Below are positions 27,501 to 35,790 of a stretch of 64,000 nt of DNA, one piece after another; positions within the stretch are counted from its first letter, which is position 1; every line of letters begins with the position of its first letter. The notes below the pieces were generated by a model. It was not told where the DNA came from. It saw only the letters and a list, made by a program, of their open reading frames with translations, and searched no databases. Source of the stretch: Flavobacterium foetidum (GTDB lineage Bacteria > Bacteroidota > Bacteroidia > Flavobacteriales > Flavobacteriaceae); assembly GCF_004634245.1 (NCBI RefSeq), contig NZ_SJTF01000003.1, positions 248,001 through 312,000 on the forward strand, in the 5' to 3' direction. A program made the position numbers and the translations under genes.

Positions 27501-27977
27501 TACGGCCCTGCTTATCCGCAGTACTATGGAGGTCTGTCTAATACTATAAGTTATAAAGATTTTTCACTTGACTTTTTATTCCAATTTGTAAAACAAGACG
27601 CTACCACTTTGATGGCCGCTACAGGAACCCAGCCTGGTTATCCGTACGGAACTGCCAACTTTCAAGTAGACGAATACAATGCTTATTTAGCACAAGGAAA
27701 TGCTTTAAGTTCTGGTTATCAAAACAGCTATTTTAATTATCTAGGATCAAATGCTGTTATTACAGACGCCTCTTTTATAAGACTTAAAAACGTAAGTGCT
27801 TCGTATCAAATTCCTTTAGATGAGGGTACGAAAAAATATTTACAGGGAATCCGACTTTCGCTTCAGGGACAAAATTTGCTGACTTTCACTAAATACAAAG
27901 GACTCGACCCAGAAACACAAGGTCTGGCGCTGCCTCCGTTGCGCACTATAACTCTTGGAACTCAGTTTACATTTTAA
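24585..27977 (+). CDS. SusC/RagA-like TonB-dependent receptor with STN signalling domain
   Basis: The 1130-residue protein has a long N-terminus with a signal helix ([21 protein letters not shown]). An STN domain follows at about 55-125 ([20 protein letters not shown]), then a carboxypeptidase-like beta sandwich (about 150-230) and the TonB plug with [12 protein letters not shown] and [10 protein letters not shown]. The SusC signature [30 protein letters not shown] is split between plug and barrel. The barrel ends in LGTQFTF. It imports an oligomeric ligand through the outer membrane with its SusD partner. The STN domain links it to the FecR/ECF pair upstream. Ligand unknown. Confidence 0.94.
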   Translation: [1130 protein letters not shown]

Positions 27978-27988
27978 ATCTAAAAAAC

Positions 27989-29362
27989 ATGAAAAATATT
28001 TCTACCAAATATATCGCAGTATTTTCTCTTTTTGTACTGGGGCTTACTGGCTGTGACAGTGCTCTTGAAGTGGATCTTCCGAGCAACCAATTGTCTTCAG
28101 AAACTGTTTATTCGTCTGATTCCACTACAGAGGCTGCCGTAAATGGAATCTATCAAAGTATGGTTGCAGGTTTCTACTATAATCAAATACACAGCATTCT
28201 AGGAGAGACATCTGATGAGTTAATATTAAGCAGCGGCCTGTCAAATCCGTACACTTCTAATGAGCTTATTGAAACCGATGGCTCAATAAGCAGTATGTGG
28301 ACAGAATTGTACAAAACAATCTATAACGCCAACAACGTTATTGAAGGAATTACAAAAAGTAATACCCTTACGCCTGCCAAAACAAAACAATGGATCGCTG
28401 AAGCAAAATTCTTAAGAGCATATTGCTATTTCTATCTGACTAATCTTTGGGGAGATGTTCCTTTAGTACTGACTACAAATATAGATGTATCAGCAGTGTT
28501 GCCACAATCTTCTCAAAACGTTGTTTATACACAGATACTTAAAGATCTGACCGAAGCTTCGCAAGATCTTCCTGCAAATTATGCTAATTATGAAAATGAA
28601 AGAATCAGGGCAACAAAAGGGGCGTCTGAAGCTTTATTAGCCAGAGTAAATCTTTATTTAGGAAGATGGAATGAGGCCGCTAATCATGCAACAGCTGTAA
28701 TCGGCCAAGCTGGAACTTACAGTATGATTACTGAACTATCTGCAACAAACAGTCCTTTTATAGCAGATAACAATGAAGCTATTTTACAAATCCCTTATTT
28801 TAATGTCAATTATACTTACGAAGGGTCTTCTGTTTTTGTAAATGCCAATACAGCAACCTATTTACTACGAAATGGCAATTCATTATTTGAAACAGATGAT
28901 GCACGTAAAATAAACTGGACCAGAAACGTTACAAGCACTCAAGGCAGCCTTGCTGGTGTAGCGCCTACTAAATACAAAAACAGATTTACAAACGCTCCTA
29001 TCGAACGCTCAACAGTTCTAAGACTTGCTGAATTGTATTTAATAAGAGCAGAAGCCAGAGCTCAATCCAACAATATTGCAGGTGCTCAGCAGGATATTAA
29101 TATAATCAGAAACAGAGCATTACTAGGAAATACGACTGCAACAAATGCAAACCAGCTACTCGATGTGATTGCTCTTGAAAGACAGCGCGAATTTTTTGCA
29201 GAAAACGGCCACAGATGGCTAGATCTTAAAAGAACTTCAAAAATAAATGAGACGCTTTCAGGTTTAACGGGTAAAATCTGGACTGCTACAGATGCTTTAT
29301 ATCCAATTCCGGAAACGGCTATTCGTTCCAATCCTTTCTTAAAACAAAATTCAGGATACTAA
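27989..29362 (+). CDS. SusD/RagB-like surface nutrient-binding lipoprotein
   Basis: The 457-residue protein has a lipoprotein signal (LFVLGLTGCDS) and the SusD helical TPR-like core: AAVNGIYQSMVAGFYY, WIAEAKFLRAYCYFYLTNLWGDVPLV and LRLAELYLIRAEARAQ. It ends LYPIPETAIRSNPFLKQNSGY-like, as SusD proteins do. It caps the SusC-like barrel from outside and captures the substrate. It starts 11 bp after the receptor gene. No glycosidase accompanies the pair, so the ligand may be peptide rather than sugar, judging from the M16 peptidase downstream. Confidence 0.93.
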   Translation: MKNISTKYIAVFSLFVLGLTGCDSALEVDLPSNQLSSETVYSSDSTTEAAVNGIYQSMVAGFYYNQIHSILGETSDELILSSGLSNPYTSNELIETDGSISSMWTELYKTIYNANNVIEGITKSNTLTPAKTKQWIAEAKFLRAYCYFYLTNLWGDVPLVLTTNIDVSAVLPQSSQNVVYTQILKDLTEASQDLPANYANYENERIRATKGASEALLARVNLYLGRWNEAANHATAVIGQAGTYSMITELSATNSPFIADNNEAILQIPYFNVNYTYEGSSVFVNANTATYLLRNGNSLFETDDARKINWTRNVTSTQGSLAGVAPTKYKNRFTNAPIERSTVLRLAELYLIRAEARAQSNNIAGAQQDINIIRNRALLGNTTATNANQLLDVIALERQREFFAENGHRWLDLKRTSKINETLSGLTGKIWTATDALYPIPETAIRSNPFLKQNSGY

Positions 29363-29374
29363 ATACTAAAATAA

Positions 29375-29403
29375 CGCAGGAATGTAACACAAACATTCCT
29401 GCG
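29375..29403 (+). terminator. Perfect 11-bp hairpin between susD-like and ABC genes
   Basis: CGCAGGAATGT and ACATTCCTGCG pair perfectly around a 7-base loop, 12 bp after the susD-like stop. The following ATTTAAAAAAC is not a full T-tract, so it may be a partial terminator or an mRNA-stabilising structure that sets different levels for the receptor and ABC genes. Confidence 0.65.
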
Positions 29404-29417
29404 ATTTAAAAAACACT

Positions 29418-30365
29418 ATGGAAACAACAATTGTAAGAGTTGAGGACTTGTCGCATCAATACAGTAAGGATTGGGCGATACAAAATATCACTTTTGAAAT
29501 CAAAACAAATCGAATTCTAGGCCTTTTAGGATCTAATGGTGCCGGAAAATCTACTACAATGAATATTCTATGCGGGGTATTGAACCAAACCAAAGGAAAC
29601 ATTTTTATTGATGGAATTAACCTGAAAGAAAACCCAGTCGAAGCCAAAAAACTGATTGGCTTTTTACCTCAGACACCGCCTTTGCATTTAGATTTAACAG
29701 TGGATGAATATTTGATTCACTGTGCCCAACTAAGATTAGTCCCAAAAGAAAATCTAAGAAGCGCTGTTGAAAAAGCAAAAGAAAAATGCGGCATCTCGCA
29801 TTTCAGTCATCGCTTAATCAAAAATTTATCAGGAGGTTACAGACAGCGTGTGGGCATTGCTCAGGCCATCATACACGAGCCGAAATTGGTTGTTTTGGAT
29901 GAACCGACAAACGGATTAGACCCTAACCAAATTTTAGAAGTTCGAAATTTAATTAAGAAAATAGCAAAAGATAAGGCCGTAATATTTTCTTCACACATTC
30001 TTTCTGAAGTTCAGGCAACTTGCCAGGATATCAGAATGATTGAAAACGGACACATGGTTTTTTCTGATACATTGGATGCATTTAATAATTATATCGAAGC
30101 CGATAAACTGACTGCTAGTTTTGAAAATCCGCCAACTGTTGAGGCATTCAAAGAAATTTCAGAAATCACAGAAGCCGTGTACCTGACTCCAAAAAAAGTC
30201 CAGATTACATTCAGCGGCACACAGGAAGTTGCTGAAAAAATTGTTTCCTTAAGCGTTCAGAAGAATTGGAAACTTCGTGAAATTCAATTTGAAAAAGTTT
30301 CACTAGACGAAATCTTCGCTCAGTTATCAAAAAAGGCTCCATCTAAAAACGCTACACTTTCTTAA
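29418..30365 (+). CDS. ABC transporter ATP-binding protein (GldA-like)
   Basis: The 315-residue protein has Walker A GSNGAGKST (residues 38-46), signature LSGGYRQRVGIAQA and Walker B VVLDEPTNGLDPNQ, then the H-loop SSHILSEV. A C-terminal domain of about 90 residues is as in GldA-type and Nod/CcmA-type exporters' ATPases. It should energise the permease encoded next. GldA with GldF and GldG is needed for gliding in Flavobacterium johnsoniae. Here it sits beside SusC/D genes, so it is more likely a paralogue with a transport or peptide role. Confidence 0.88.
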   Translation: METTIVRVEDLSHQYSKDWAIQNITFEIKTNRILGLLGSNGAGKSTTMNILCGVLNQTKGNIFIDGINLKENPVEAKKLIGFLPQTPPLHLDLTVDEYLIHCAQLRLVPKENLRSAVEKAKEKCGISHFSHRLIKNLSGGYRQRVGIAQAIIHEPKLVVLDEPTNGLDPNQILEVRNLIKKIAKDKAVIFSSHILSEVQATCQDIRMIENGHMVFSDTLDAFNNYIEADKLTASFENPPTVEAFKEISEITEAVYLTPKKVQITFSGTQEVAEKIVSLSVQKNWKLREIQFEKVSLDEIFAQLSKKAPSKNATLS

Positions 30366-30380
30366 ATAAAAAATATACAA

Positions 30381-32642
30381 ATGAAAACAATATATAGAAT
30401 TGCTAAAACAGAACTCAACACGATGTTCTACTCGCCTGTTGCATGGGTTGTTCTAGTGATATTTTCAATACAGTCCAGCTGGAAATTCTTCGATACGATC
30501 GAACGTTTTGAAAAAGCACAAAAAATCGGACAGGGAATGGACAATTTATCACAGGTTGTATTCTCAGGATTCAGCGGTCTTTATACCGAGATGCAGAATT
30601 ACTTATATTTATATGTTCCACTATTGACTATGGGTTTAGTGAGCCGCGAAATCAACAGCGGCTCTATTAAACTCCTCCTTTCTTCTCCAATAAAAATCAA
30701 AGATATTGTCTTAGGGAAATATCTGGCCATTGCCGCTTACTGCATGTTGTTTGTTGCCATACTTGGAGTTCAAGTTATTATCGCAGGTTTTTCTATAGAA
30801 AATCTAGACTTTAAGTTCGCTATTTCTGGTCTTATAGGGCTTTATCTATTGGTTTGCACTTATGCTGCAATCGGACTTTTTATGTCTTGCCTTACTTCTT
30901 ATCAGGTCGTTGCTGCAATCAGTACGTTGGTTGTCTTGGCGGGTTTGAATTTCGTTGGAAAATTATGGCAGGACGTTGAAGTTATAAAAGATATAACCTA
31001 TTTTCTATCGATATCAGGGCGAGCAAATGAAATGCTTGAAGGTTTAATTATCAGTAAAGATTTACTTTATTTTATCTTGGTAAGTGGTTTATTTATTGTT
31101 CTAAGTATCTATAAACTACAAACAGGAAGAGATGCTCAGAGCACTTCAAAAAGAGTTTTAAAATATGCTGTATTAATCACTGTTGTCCTATCGCTTGGTT
31201 ACATCACTTCAAGAGCACCGCTTACGCTTTACTACGATATGACCCGCACCAAAGACAGAACTCTTACCCAAAACAGCTTGGAGATTGTGAAGCAGATGGA
31301 TGGTCCTATCAAGATTACTACTTATGACAATCTCCTAGATGTAAATTACTATATGGCAATGCCTTACTTCCAAAATGAGGACATTTCAAGTTTCGCTAAG
31401 TATACTCGTTTCTTACCGCAGATAGAACTCGACTACGTATATTTTTACGGCACTTCTACCAATGCAGAACTGTATGCGCGCAATCCAGGTTTGAATGATA
31501 AGCAGCTGGCAGAAAAAATGGTGGAATCTCAGGATATGAAATTAAAAAAATTATACACTCCTGACGAAATTAAAAAAATTATCAACCTAGAACCAGAGCA
31601 AAACCGAGTTGTAAGAACTGTAGAATACAATGGCAAAAGAACATTTTTAAGGTTCTATGATGATCTTTTTAAAGCGCCAAACGAAAAAGAAATCTCAGCG
31701 GCCTTAAAAAGATTGGTGGTAAAAGCTCCAAAAGTTGTTTTTGCCTCTGGAAACATGGAACGCAGCATTGAAAAAACTGGAGACAAAAATTACAAAACCT
31801 TTGCTAACGAAATTACATTTAGATATTCGTTGATTAATCAGGGATTTGATGTTGCTACTGTAGATATTAATGCACAGGATATTCCTGCTGATACAGATAT
31901 TTTTGTTCTGGCAGATCCTAAGACACAATTAAGCCAAGGTGCTGTTGATCGTATCTCTAAATATATTGATCAAGGAAAGAACTTAATGATTTTGGCAGAA
32001 CCAGAAACCAATTCGGCCTTGGCATCTATCACAGACAAACTAGGAATCGAGTTTACTAAACAGACTTTAGTTCAGGAAAGCGAAACCAATTCTCCAGATT
32101 TCTTGGTTACCGAGCTTCAAAAAAATGTTGATTCTACTCTGATCAAATTAAGCAAAATCAATAATCCAATTCCGTTTTTAGGCAGTAGCGGAATTGTGAC
32201 AACAAAAGAGGTCGGATTTAAAGCAACTCCTCTTTTAAAAACGAATGCCCAGCCAGCTTGGCAGTCTCAGTCCGGAATTACATCAATTACTGAGGAGCTC
32301 AAGAAGCAGCCTTCAAAAAAATCAATTCCGCTTGTAACTGCATTAACCAGAAACATAGGCGGGAAAACACAAAAAATAATTGTTGCCGGAGATGCCGATT
32401 TTATGGGCAATGCCGAATTAAGCCGTGGCGGGTCTGGAACTTTTCAATTTGTAACCGACGTTTTCAGCTGGTTCAGCAATTATGAATTTCCAATCGATAC
32501 CACTCGTCCTGTAAAAACCGACAAGAAAATAACAATTACTTCAAATCAGGTTTTCATTAACAAAATCTTGTTTATAGGAATCTTTCCATTGTTGATTATT
32601 CTAAGCGGTGCTTTTATACTTATTCGAAGAAATAGAAGATAA
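30381..32642 (+). CDS. GldF-GldG fusion-like ABC permease/auxiliary protein
   Basis: The 753-residue protein joins two parts. The N-terminal 245 residues form an ABC-2 type permease with six membrane helices (starts TIYRIAKTELNTMFYSPVAWVV, as in GldF). The rest is a GldG-like extracytoplasmic domain (from TSRAPLTLYYDMTRTKDRTL to DADFMGNAELSRGG) that ends in a last membrane helix before RRNRR. In F. johnsoniae GldF and GldG are separate proteins. It follows the ATPase by 15 bp. Together they resemble a complete exporter or envelope-remodelling ABC complex of unknown substrate. Confidence 0.85.
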   Translation: MKTIYRIAKTELNTMFYSPVAWVVLVIFSIQSSWKFFDTIERFEKAQKIGQGMDNLSQVVFSGFSGLYTEMQNYLYLYVPLLTMGLVSREINSGSIKLLLSSPIKIKDIVLGKYLAIAAYCMLFVAILGVQVIIAGFSIENLDFKFAISGLIGLYLLVCTYAAIGLFMSCLTSYQVVAAISTLVVLAGLNFVGKLWQDVEVIKDITYFLSISGRANEMLEGLIISKDLLYFILVSGLFIVLSIYKLQTGRDAQSTSKRVLKYAVLITVVLSLGYITSRAPLTLYYDMTRTKDRTLTQNSLEIVKQMDGPIKITTYDNLLDVNYYMAMPYFQNEDISSFAKYTRFLPQIELDYVYFYGTSTNAELYARNPGLNDKQLAEKMVESQDMKLKKLYTPDEIKKIINLEPEQNRVVRTVEYNGKRTFLRFYDDLFKAPNEKEISAALKRLVVKAPKVVFASGNMERSIEKTGDKNYKTFANEITFRYSLINQGFDVATVDINAQDIPADTDIFVLADPKTQLSQGAVDRISKYIDQGKNLMILAEPETNSALASITDKLGIEFTKQTLVQESETNSPDFLVTELQKNVDSTLIKLSKINNPIPFLGSSGIVTTKEVGFKATPLLKTNAQPAWQSQSGITSITEELKKQPSKKSIPLVTALTRNIGGKTQKIIVAGDADFMGNAELSRGGSGTFQFVTDVFSWFSNYEFPIDTTRPVKTDKKITITSNQVFINKILFIGIFPLLIILSGAFILIRRNRR

Positions 32643-32653
32643 AACTCAAAAAA

Positions 32654-35464
32654 ATGAATACTAAAAAAAATATCATGATTGCGATTATGGCCCTGTCTTT
32701 TCAGGGTGCATTTTCGCAGTTCAAAACCACAATTCCGCTGGATAAAAATGTTACGACCGGAAAATTAAAAAACGGACTAACCTATTATATTCTGCATAAT
32801 GAAGAACCAAAAGACAGAGCCAGTTTTTACTTTGTTCAGAATGTCGGCGCTATTTTAGAAGAAGACAACCAAAACGGTTTAGCGCATTTTCTGGAACATA
32901 TGGCGTTTAACGGAACGGAACATTTTAAAGGAAAAGGCATCATAAAAATGCTGGAAAAAAATGGCGTAACCTTTGGAAAAGATATCAACGCTTATACCGC
33001 TCAGGACGAAACGGTTTACAATATCAGCACTGTTCCGGTTAATGAAAAGCTAATCGATTCTACGCTTTGGGTTTTACACGACTGGTCAGGTTCTCTTTCT
33101 TTGACCAATGAAGAAATCGATGCCGAAAGAGGCGTTATCCGTGAAGAATGGAGAACGAGAAGAACCAGTGATTTCCGCTTAAAAATGCAGACAGATCCTG
33201 TTTTGTACAAAGGTTCTAAATACAGCAAAAGAGATGTTATCGGAGATTTAAACATCATCAACAACTTCAAATATCCTGAACTGCGAAACTATTACAAAAA
33301 GTGGTACAGACCCGATTTGCAGGCTGTAATTATTGTGGGAGATATTGATGTAAAAGCAATGGAGCAGAAAGTAAAAACCATTTTTTCTGGAATTCCGTTG
33401 GCTAAAAAAGTGGCTTCACGAAATTATGAGACGATTCCGAAACACGATGAATTGTATTTTGGAACTGCATCAGACAAAGAAGCATCATCAACGGTAATTA
33501 CCTTAAGATATGTACTAGATGAACCGCTGGTAAAAGATAGCACAGCCACCCGTAAAAATGTGCTGAACTCCTTTTATACCAGCATTCTGAATAACCGCTT
33601 AAAAGAGTTGTTGCTAAAAAATCAGACCTCAAGCTTGAATATGAATGCTTATTTCAGTCCTATTTCGAGGTTAAACAACTCGTACAATATTTCGGTTGCA
33701 GCCAAAAAAGGAAAAACAATCGAAGCTTTTGAAGAAGCATATACCGAGGCAGAACGCCTAAAAAGTTTTGGTGCGGCACAGGCAGAACTAGACCGCACCA
33801 AAAAGCTTTTTGTAAGCTCGTATGATGATTTTATAAGCAATAAGGATAAAGTGGATAATGATACTTGGGCAGAAAAACTGACCGATTATTTCTTAAAGGC
33901 AAAACCTTTCCTTTCTCCAGAAAACGATTATAAATTGGTTGTCGGGATTATAAAAAACATCACTTTAGAAGAACTGAATGCTTATGTAAAAACCATTCAA
34001 AAACCAACCAATCAAGTAGTTTTGGTTACAGGATCTGATGCAGACAAAGCCAATTTTCCGACTAAGGATGCTGTGGTTGGCGTGATGAAAAAAGTCGAAA
34101 GCAAGACTTTGGAACCTTACACGAAAAAAGAAAACAACGATCCGTTAATCGCAAAAGAATTAAAACCTGCAGCAATCAAAAAAACATTTGAAATACCGGG
34201 AATTACAGCTGCAAAGGGATATACTTTAGAAAATGGTGCTAACGTAATTGTCCTTCCTACAACTTATTCACAGGATCAAGTTGTGCTTACAGCTTTTGCT
34301 AAAGGTGGTAAATCTTTAATTAAAACCGAAGATTTAGCTTCTGCAGAAATCGCTACAGTACTTGCAAGATCATCTGGTTTAGGTAATTTCGACAATATCG
34401 CTCTAAAAGAAAAACTAACAGGCAAAGTAGCGCAGTCTGCTCCATTTATTGGCGAAAACACACAAGGTTTTCAGGGTAGCTCAAATAAAGCAGATTTTGA
34501 AACAATGCTCCAGCTATTGTATCTTTCTTTTGAATCGCCACGTTTTGATTCGAATATCTTCGGCATTCTGAAAGAGCAGTATAAAAACCGTTTAGAAACC
34601 ATCAAAAAGGACAATGATAATGCTTTTAAGGATTCTATAGACGTTGCAAATTCCAATCATAGCAAACGAACATTTTTGTTCAACGAGCAGTTTCTCCAAA
34701 ATATAGATTCGAATAAAGCCGAAAACATTTATCGCGACAGATTTAAGAATGCGGCCGATTTTACTTTTGTTTTTGTCGGAAATGTTCCTGATGCTGCGTT
34801 AGAACTGATTCAAAAATACATCGGTAACTTAAAGTCAAATCCTGCATCGAAGGAAGCTTTTATTGACCACAATATCGAGCCTAAAAAAGGAAAAACCGTG
34901 GTGTATTTCAAGCGTCCGATGGAAGTGGCAAAAAGTTCCGTTTACCTGAACCTAACCGGGAAAACCGAGTACAGCAAGGAGAGCGCAATGACGATGTACA
35001 TTATTGGGCAATTACTGTCTAAGCGTTTTCTTGAAACTATCAGAGAAGAAGAAGGCGGCAGCTATGGCGTAAATGTAGGCGGTAATCTCGAATTGATTCC
35101 GAAACCATCATTCAGCCTTGCCCTCACATTTGACTGCAACCCTGACAAACAGGAAAAATTAATGCAGATTGTCTGGAAAGAAATCAATGATTTAAAAACC
35201 AATCCCGTCAATGCAAATGATTTAGAAGATATTAAAAAAGCTTTATTGAAAAACAGGGAAGAATCGCTCAAAACAAACACTTTCTGGGCTACAACCTTAT
35301 ACAATTACAGCATAAATCAGATTCCGTTTTCAACAGAAGAGGAATATAAAAACTTAATTTCTAAAATTAACCAGAAAACTATTCAGCAGTTTAGTAAGCA
35401 TGTTTTGGATAGTTCTAGTAGCGTTGAAGTTATTATGAGTCCTGAAAGCCAAGCAGGAAAGTAA
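32654..35464 (+). CDS. M16 family zinc metallopeptidase (PqqL/insulinase-like)
   Basis: The 936-residue protein has a signal peptide (cleavage near AFSQF) and two M16 repeats. The zinc site HFLEH is at residues 78-82 in LAHFLEHMAFNGTEHF, with a downstream glutamate in the NEEIDAERGVIREEW block (the E-A-E/ERG motif). The second half is inactive as usual, ending with REEEGGSYGVNVGG (the substrate-binding R/Y). It is periplasmic and cleaves peptides inside a clamshell chamber. It starts 11 bp after the GldFG-like gene and closes the operon, suggesting peptide uptake or maturation. Confidence 0.92.
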   Translation: MNTKKNIMIAIMALSFQGAFSQFKTTIPLDKNVTTGKLKNGLTYYILHNEEPKDRASFYFVQNVGAILEEDNQNGLAHFLEHMAFNGTEHFKGKGIIKMLEKNGVTFGKDINAYTAQDETVYNISTVPVNEKLIDSTLWVLHDWSGSLSLTNEEIDAERGVIREEWRTRRTSDFRLKMQTDPVLYKGSKYSKRDVIGDLNIINNFKYPELRNYYKKWYRPDLQAVIIVGDIDVKAMEQKVKTIFSGIPLAKKVASRNYETIPKHDELYFGTASDKEASSTVITLRYVLDEPLVKDSTATRKNVLNSFYTSILNNRLKELLLKNQTSSLNMNAYFSPISRLNNSYNISVAAKKGKTIEAFEEAYTEAERLKSFGAAQAELDRTKKLFVSSYDDFISNKDKVDNDTWAEKLTDYFLKAKPFLSPENDYKLVVGIIKNITLEELNAYVKTIQKPTNQVVLVTGSDADKANFPTKDAVVGVMKKVESKTLEPYTKKENNDPLIAKELKPAAIKKTFEIPGITAAKGYTLENGANVIVLPTTYSQDQVVLTAFAKGGKSLIKTEDLASAEIATVLARSSGLGNFDNIALKEKLTGKVAQSAPFIGENTQGFQGSSNKADFETMLQLLYLSFESPRFDSNIFGILKEQYKNRLETIKKDNDNAFKDSIDVANSNHSKRTFLFNEQFLQNIDSNKAENIYRDRFKNAADFTFVFVGNVPDAALELIQKYIGNLKSNPASKEAFIDHNIEPKKGKTVVYFKRPMEVAKSSVYLNLTGKTEYSKESAMTMYIIGQLLSKRFLETIREEEGGSYGVNVGGNLELIPKPSFSLALTFDCNPDKQEKLMQIVWKEINDLKTNPVNANDLEDIKKALLKNREESLKTNTFWATTLYNYSINQIPFSTEEEYKNLISKINQKTIQQFSKHVLDSSSSVEVIMSPESQAGK

Positions 35465-35500
35465 AACTTCAAAATACATTTTTATTTTATTAGTGAAGGG

Positions 35501-35527
35501 AGGCTGTCTTTGCCAGACAGCCTTTTC
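35501..35527 (+). terminator. Terminator after the M16 peptidase gene
   Basis: AGGCTGTCT and AGACAGCCT form a perfect 9-bp stem around a TTGCC loop, followed by TTTTCTT. It ends the SusCD/ABC/M16 operon. Confidence 0.88.
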
Positions 35528-35568
35528 TTAAGAACAAAAATTCTGATTTGAACATTTATAAAAAACAC

Positions 35569-35668
35569 TTGGTTTTTCATTATTTTATTTTAAAGTATTT
35601 TTGAATTAGTAAGCATATACTCTAACTTGAAAAACCTAACAAAGAGCTGTCCTAAAAAACAGCTCTTT
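35569..35668 (+). ncRNA. Possible short RNA: promoter-like boxes plus terminator, no ORF
   Basis: TTG (35569-35571) and TATTTTTG (35596-35603, a TAnnTTTG match) are followed about 40 bp later by a perfect hairpin AAAGAGCTGT/ACAGCTCTTT with a T-rich tail (35641-35668). A transcript of about 60 nt would contain no ORF. The 24-bp spacer between boxes is longer than ideal. The second hairpin may instead just back up the terminator at 35501. Confidence 0.3.
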
Positions 35669-35670
35669 TC
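35641..35670 (+). terminator. Second intrinsic terminator in the same gap
   Basis: AAAGAGCTGT pairs with ACAGCTCTTT around CCTAAAAA and is followed by TCTTTAA. It lies 114 bp after the first terminator. Confidence 0.75.
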
Positions 35671-35790
35671 TTTAACAGCATTTGATGTTCAAAAAGTATT
35701 TTCTTTAAAAGGCAGTGAAGATTCTTATGATAGAAGAAGTCCTGAAGAAGATTAATACCGGCGAAAAGACTGTTAGAAGCTTTAGCGTTA

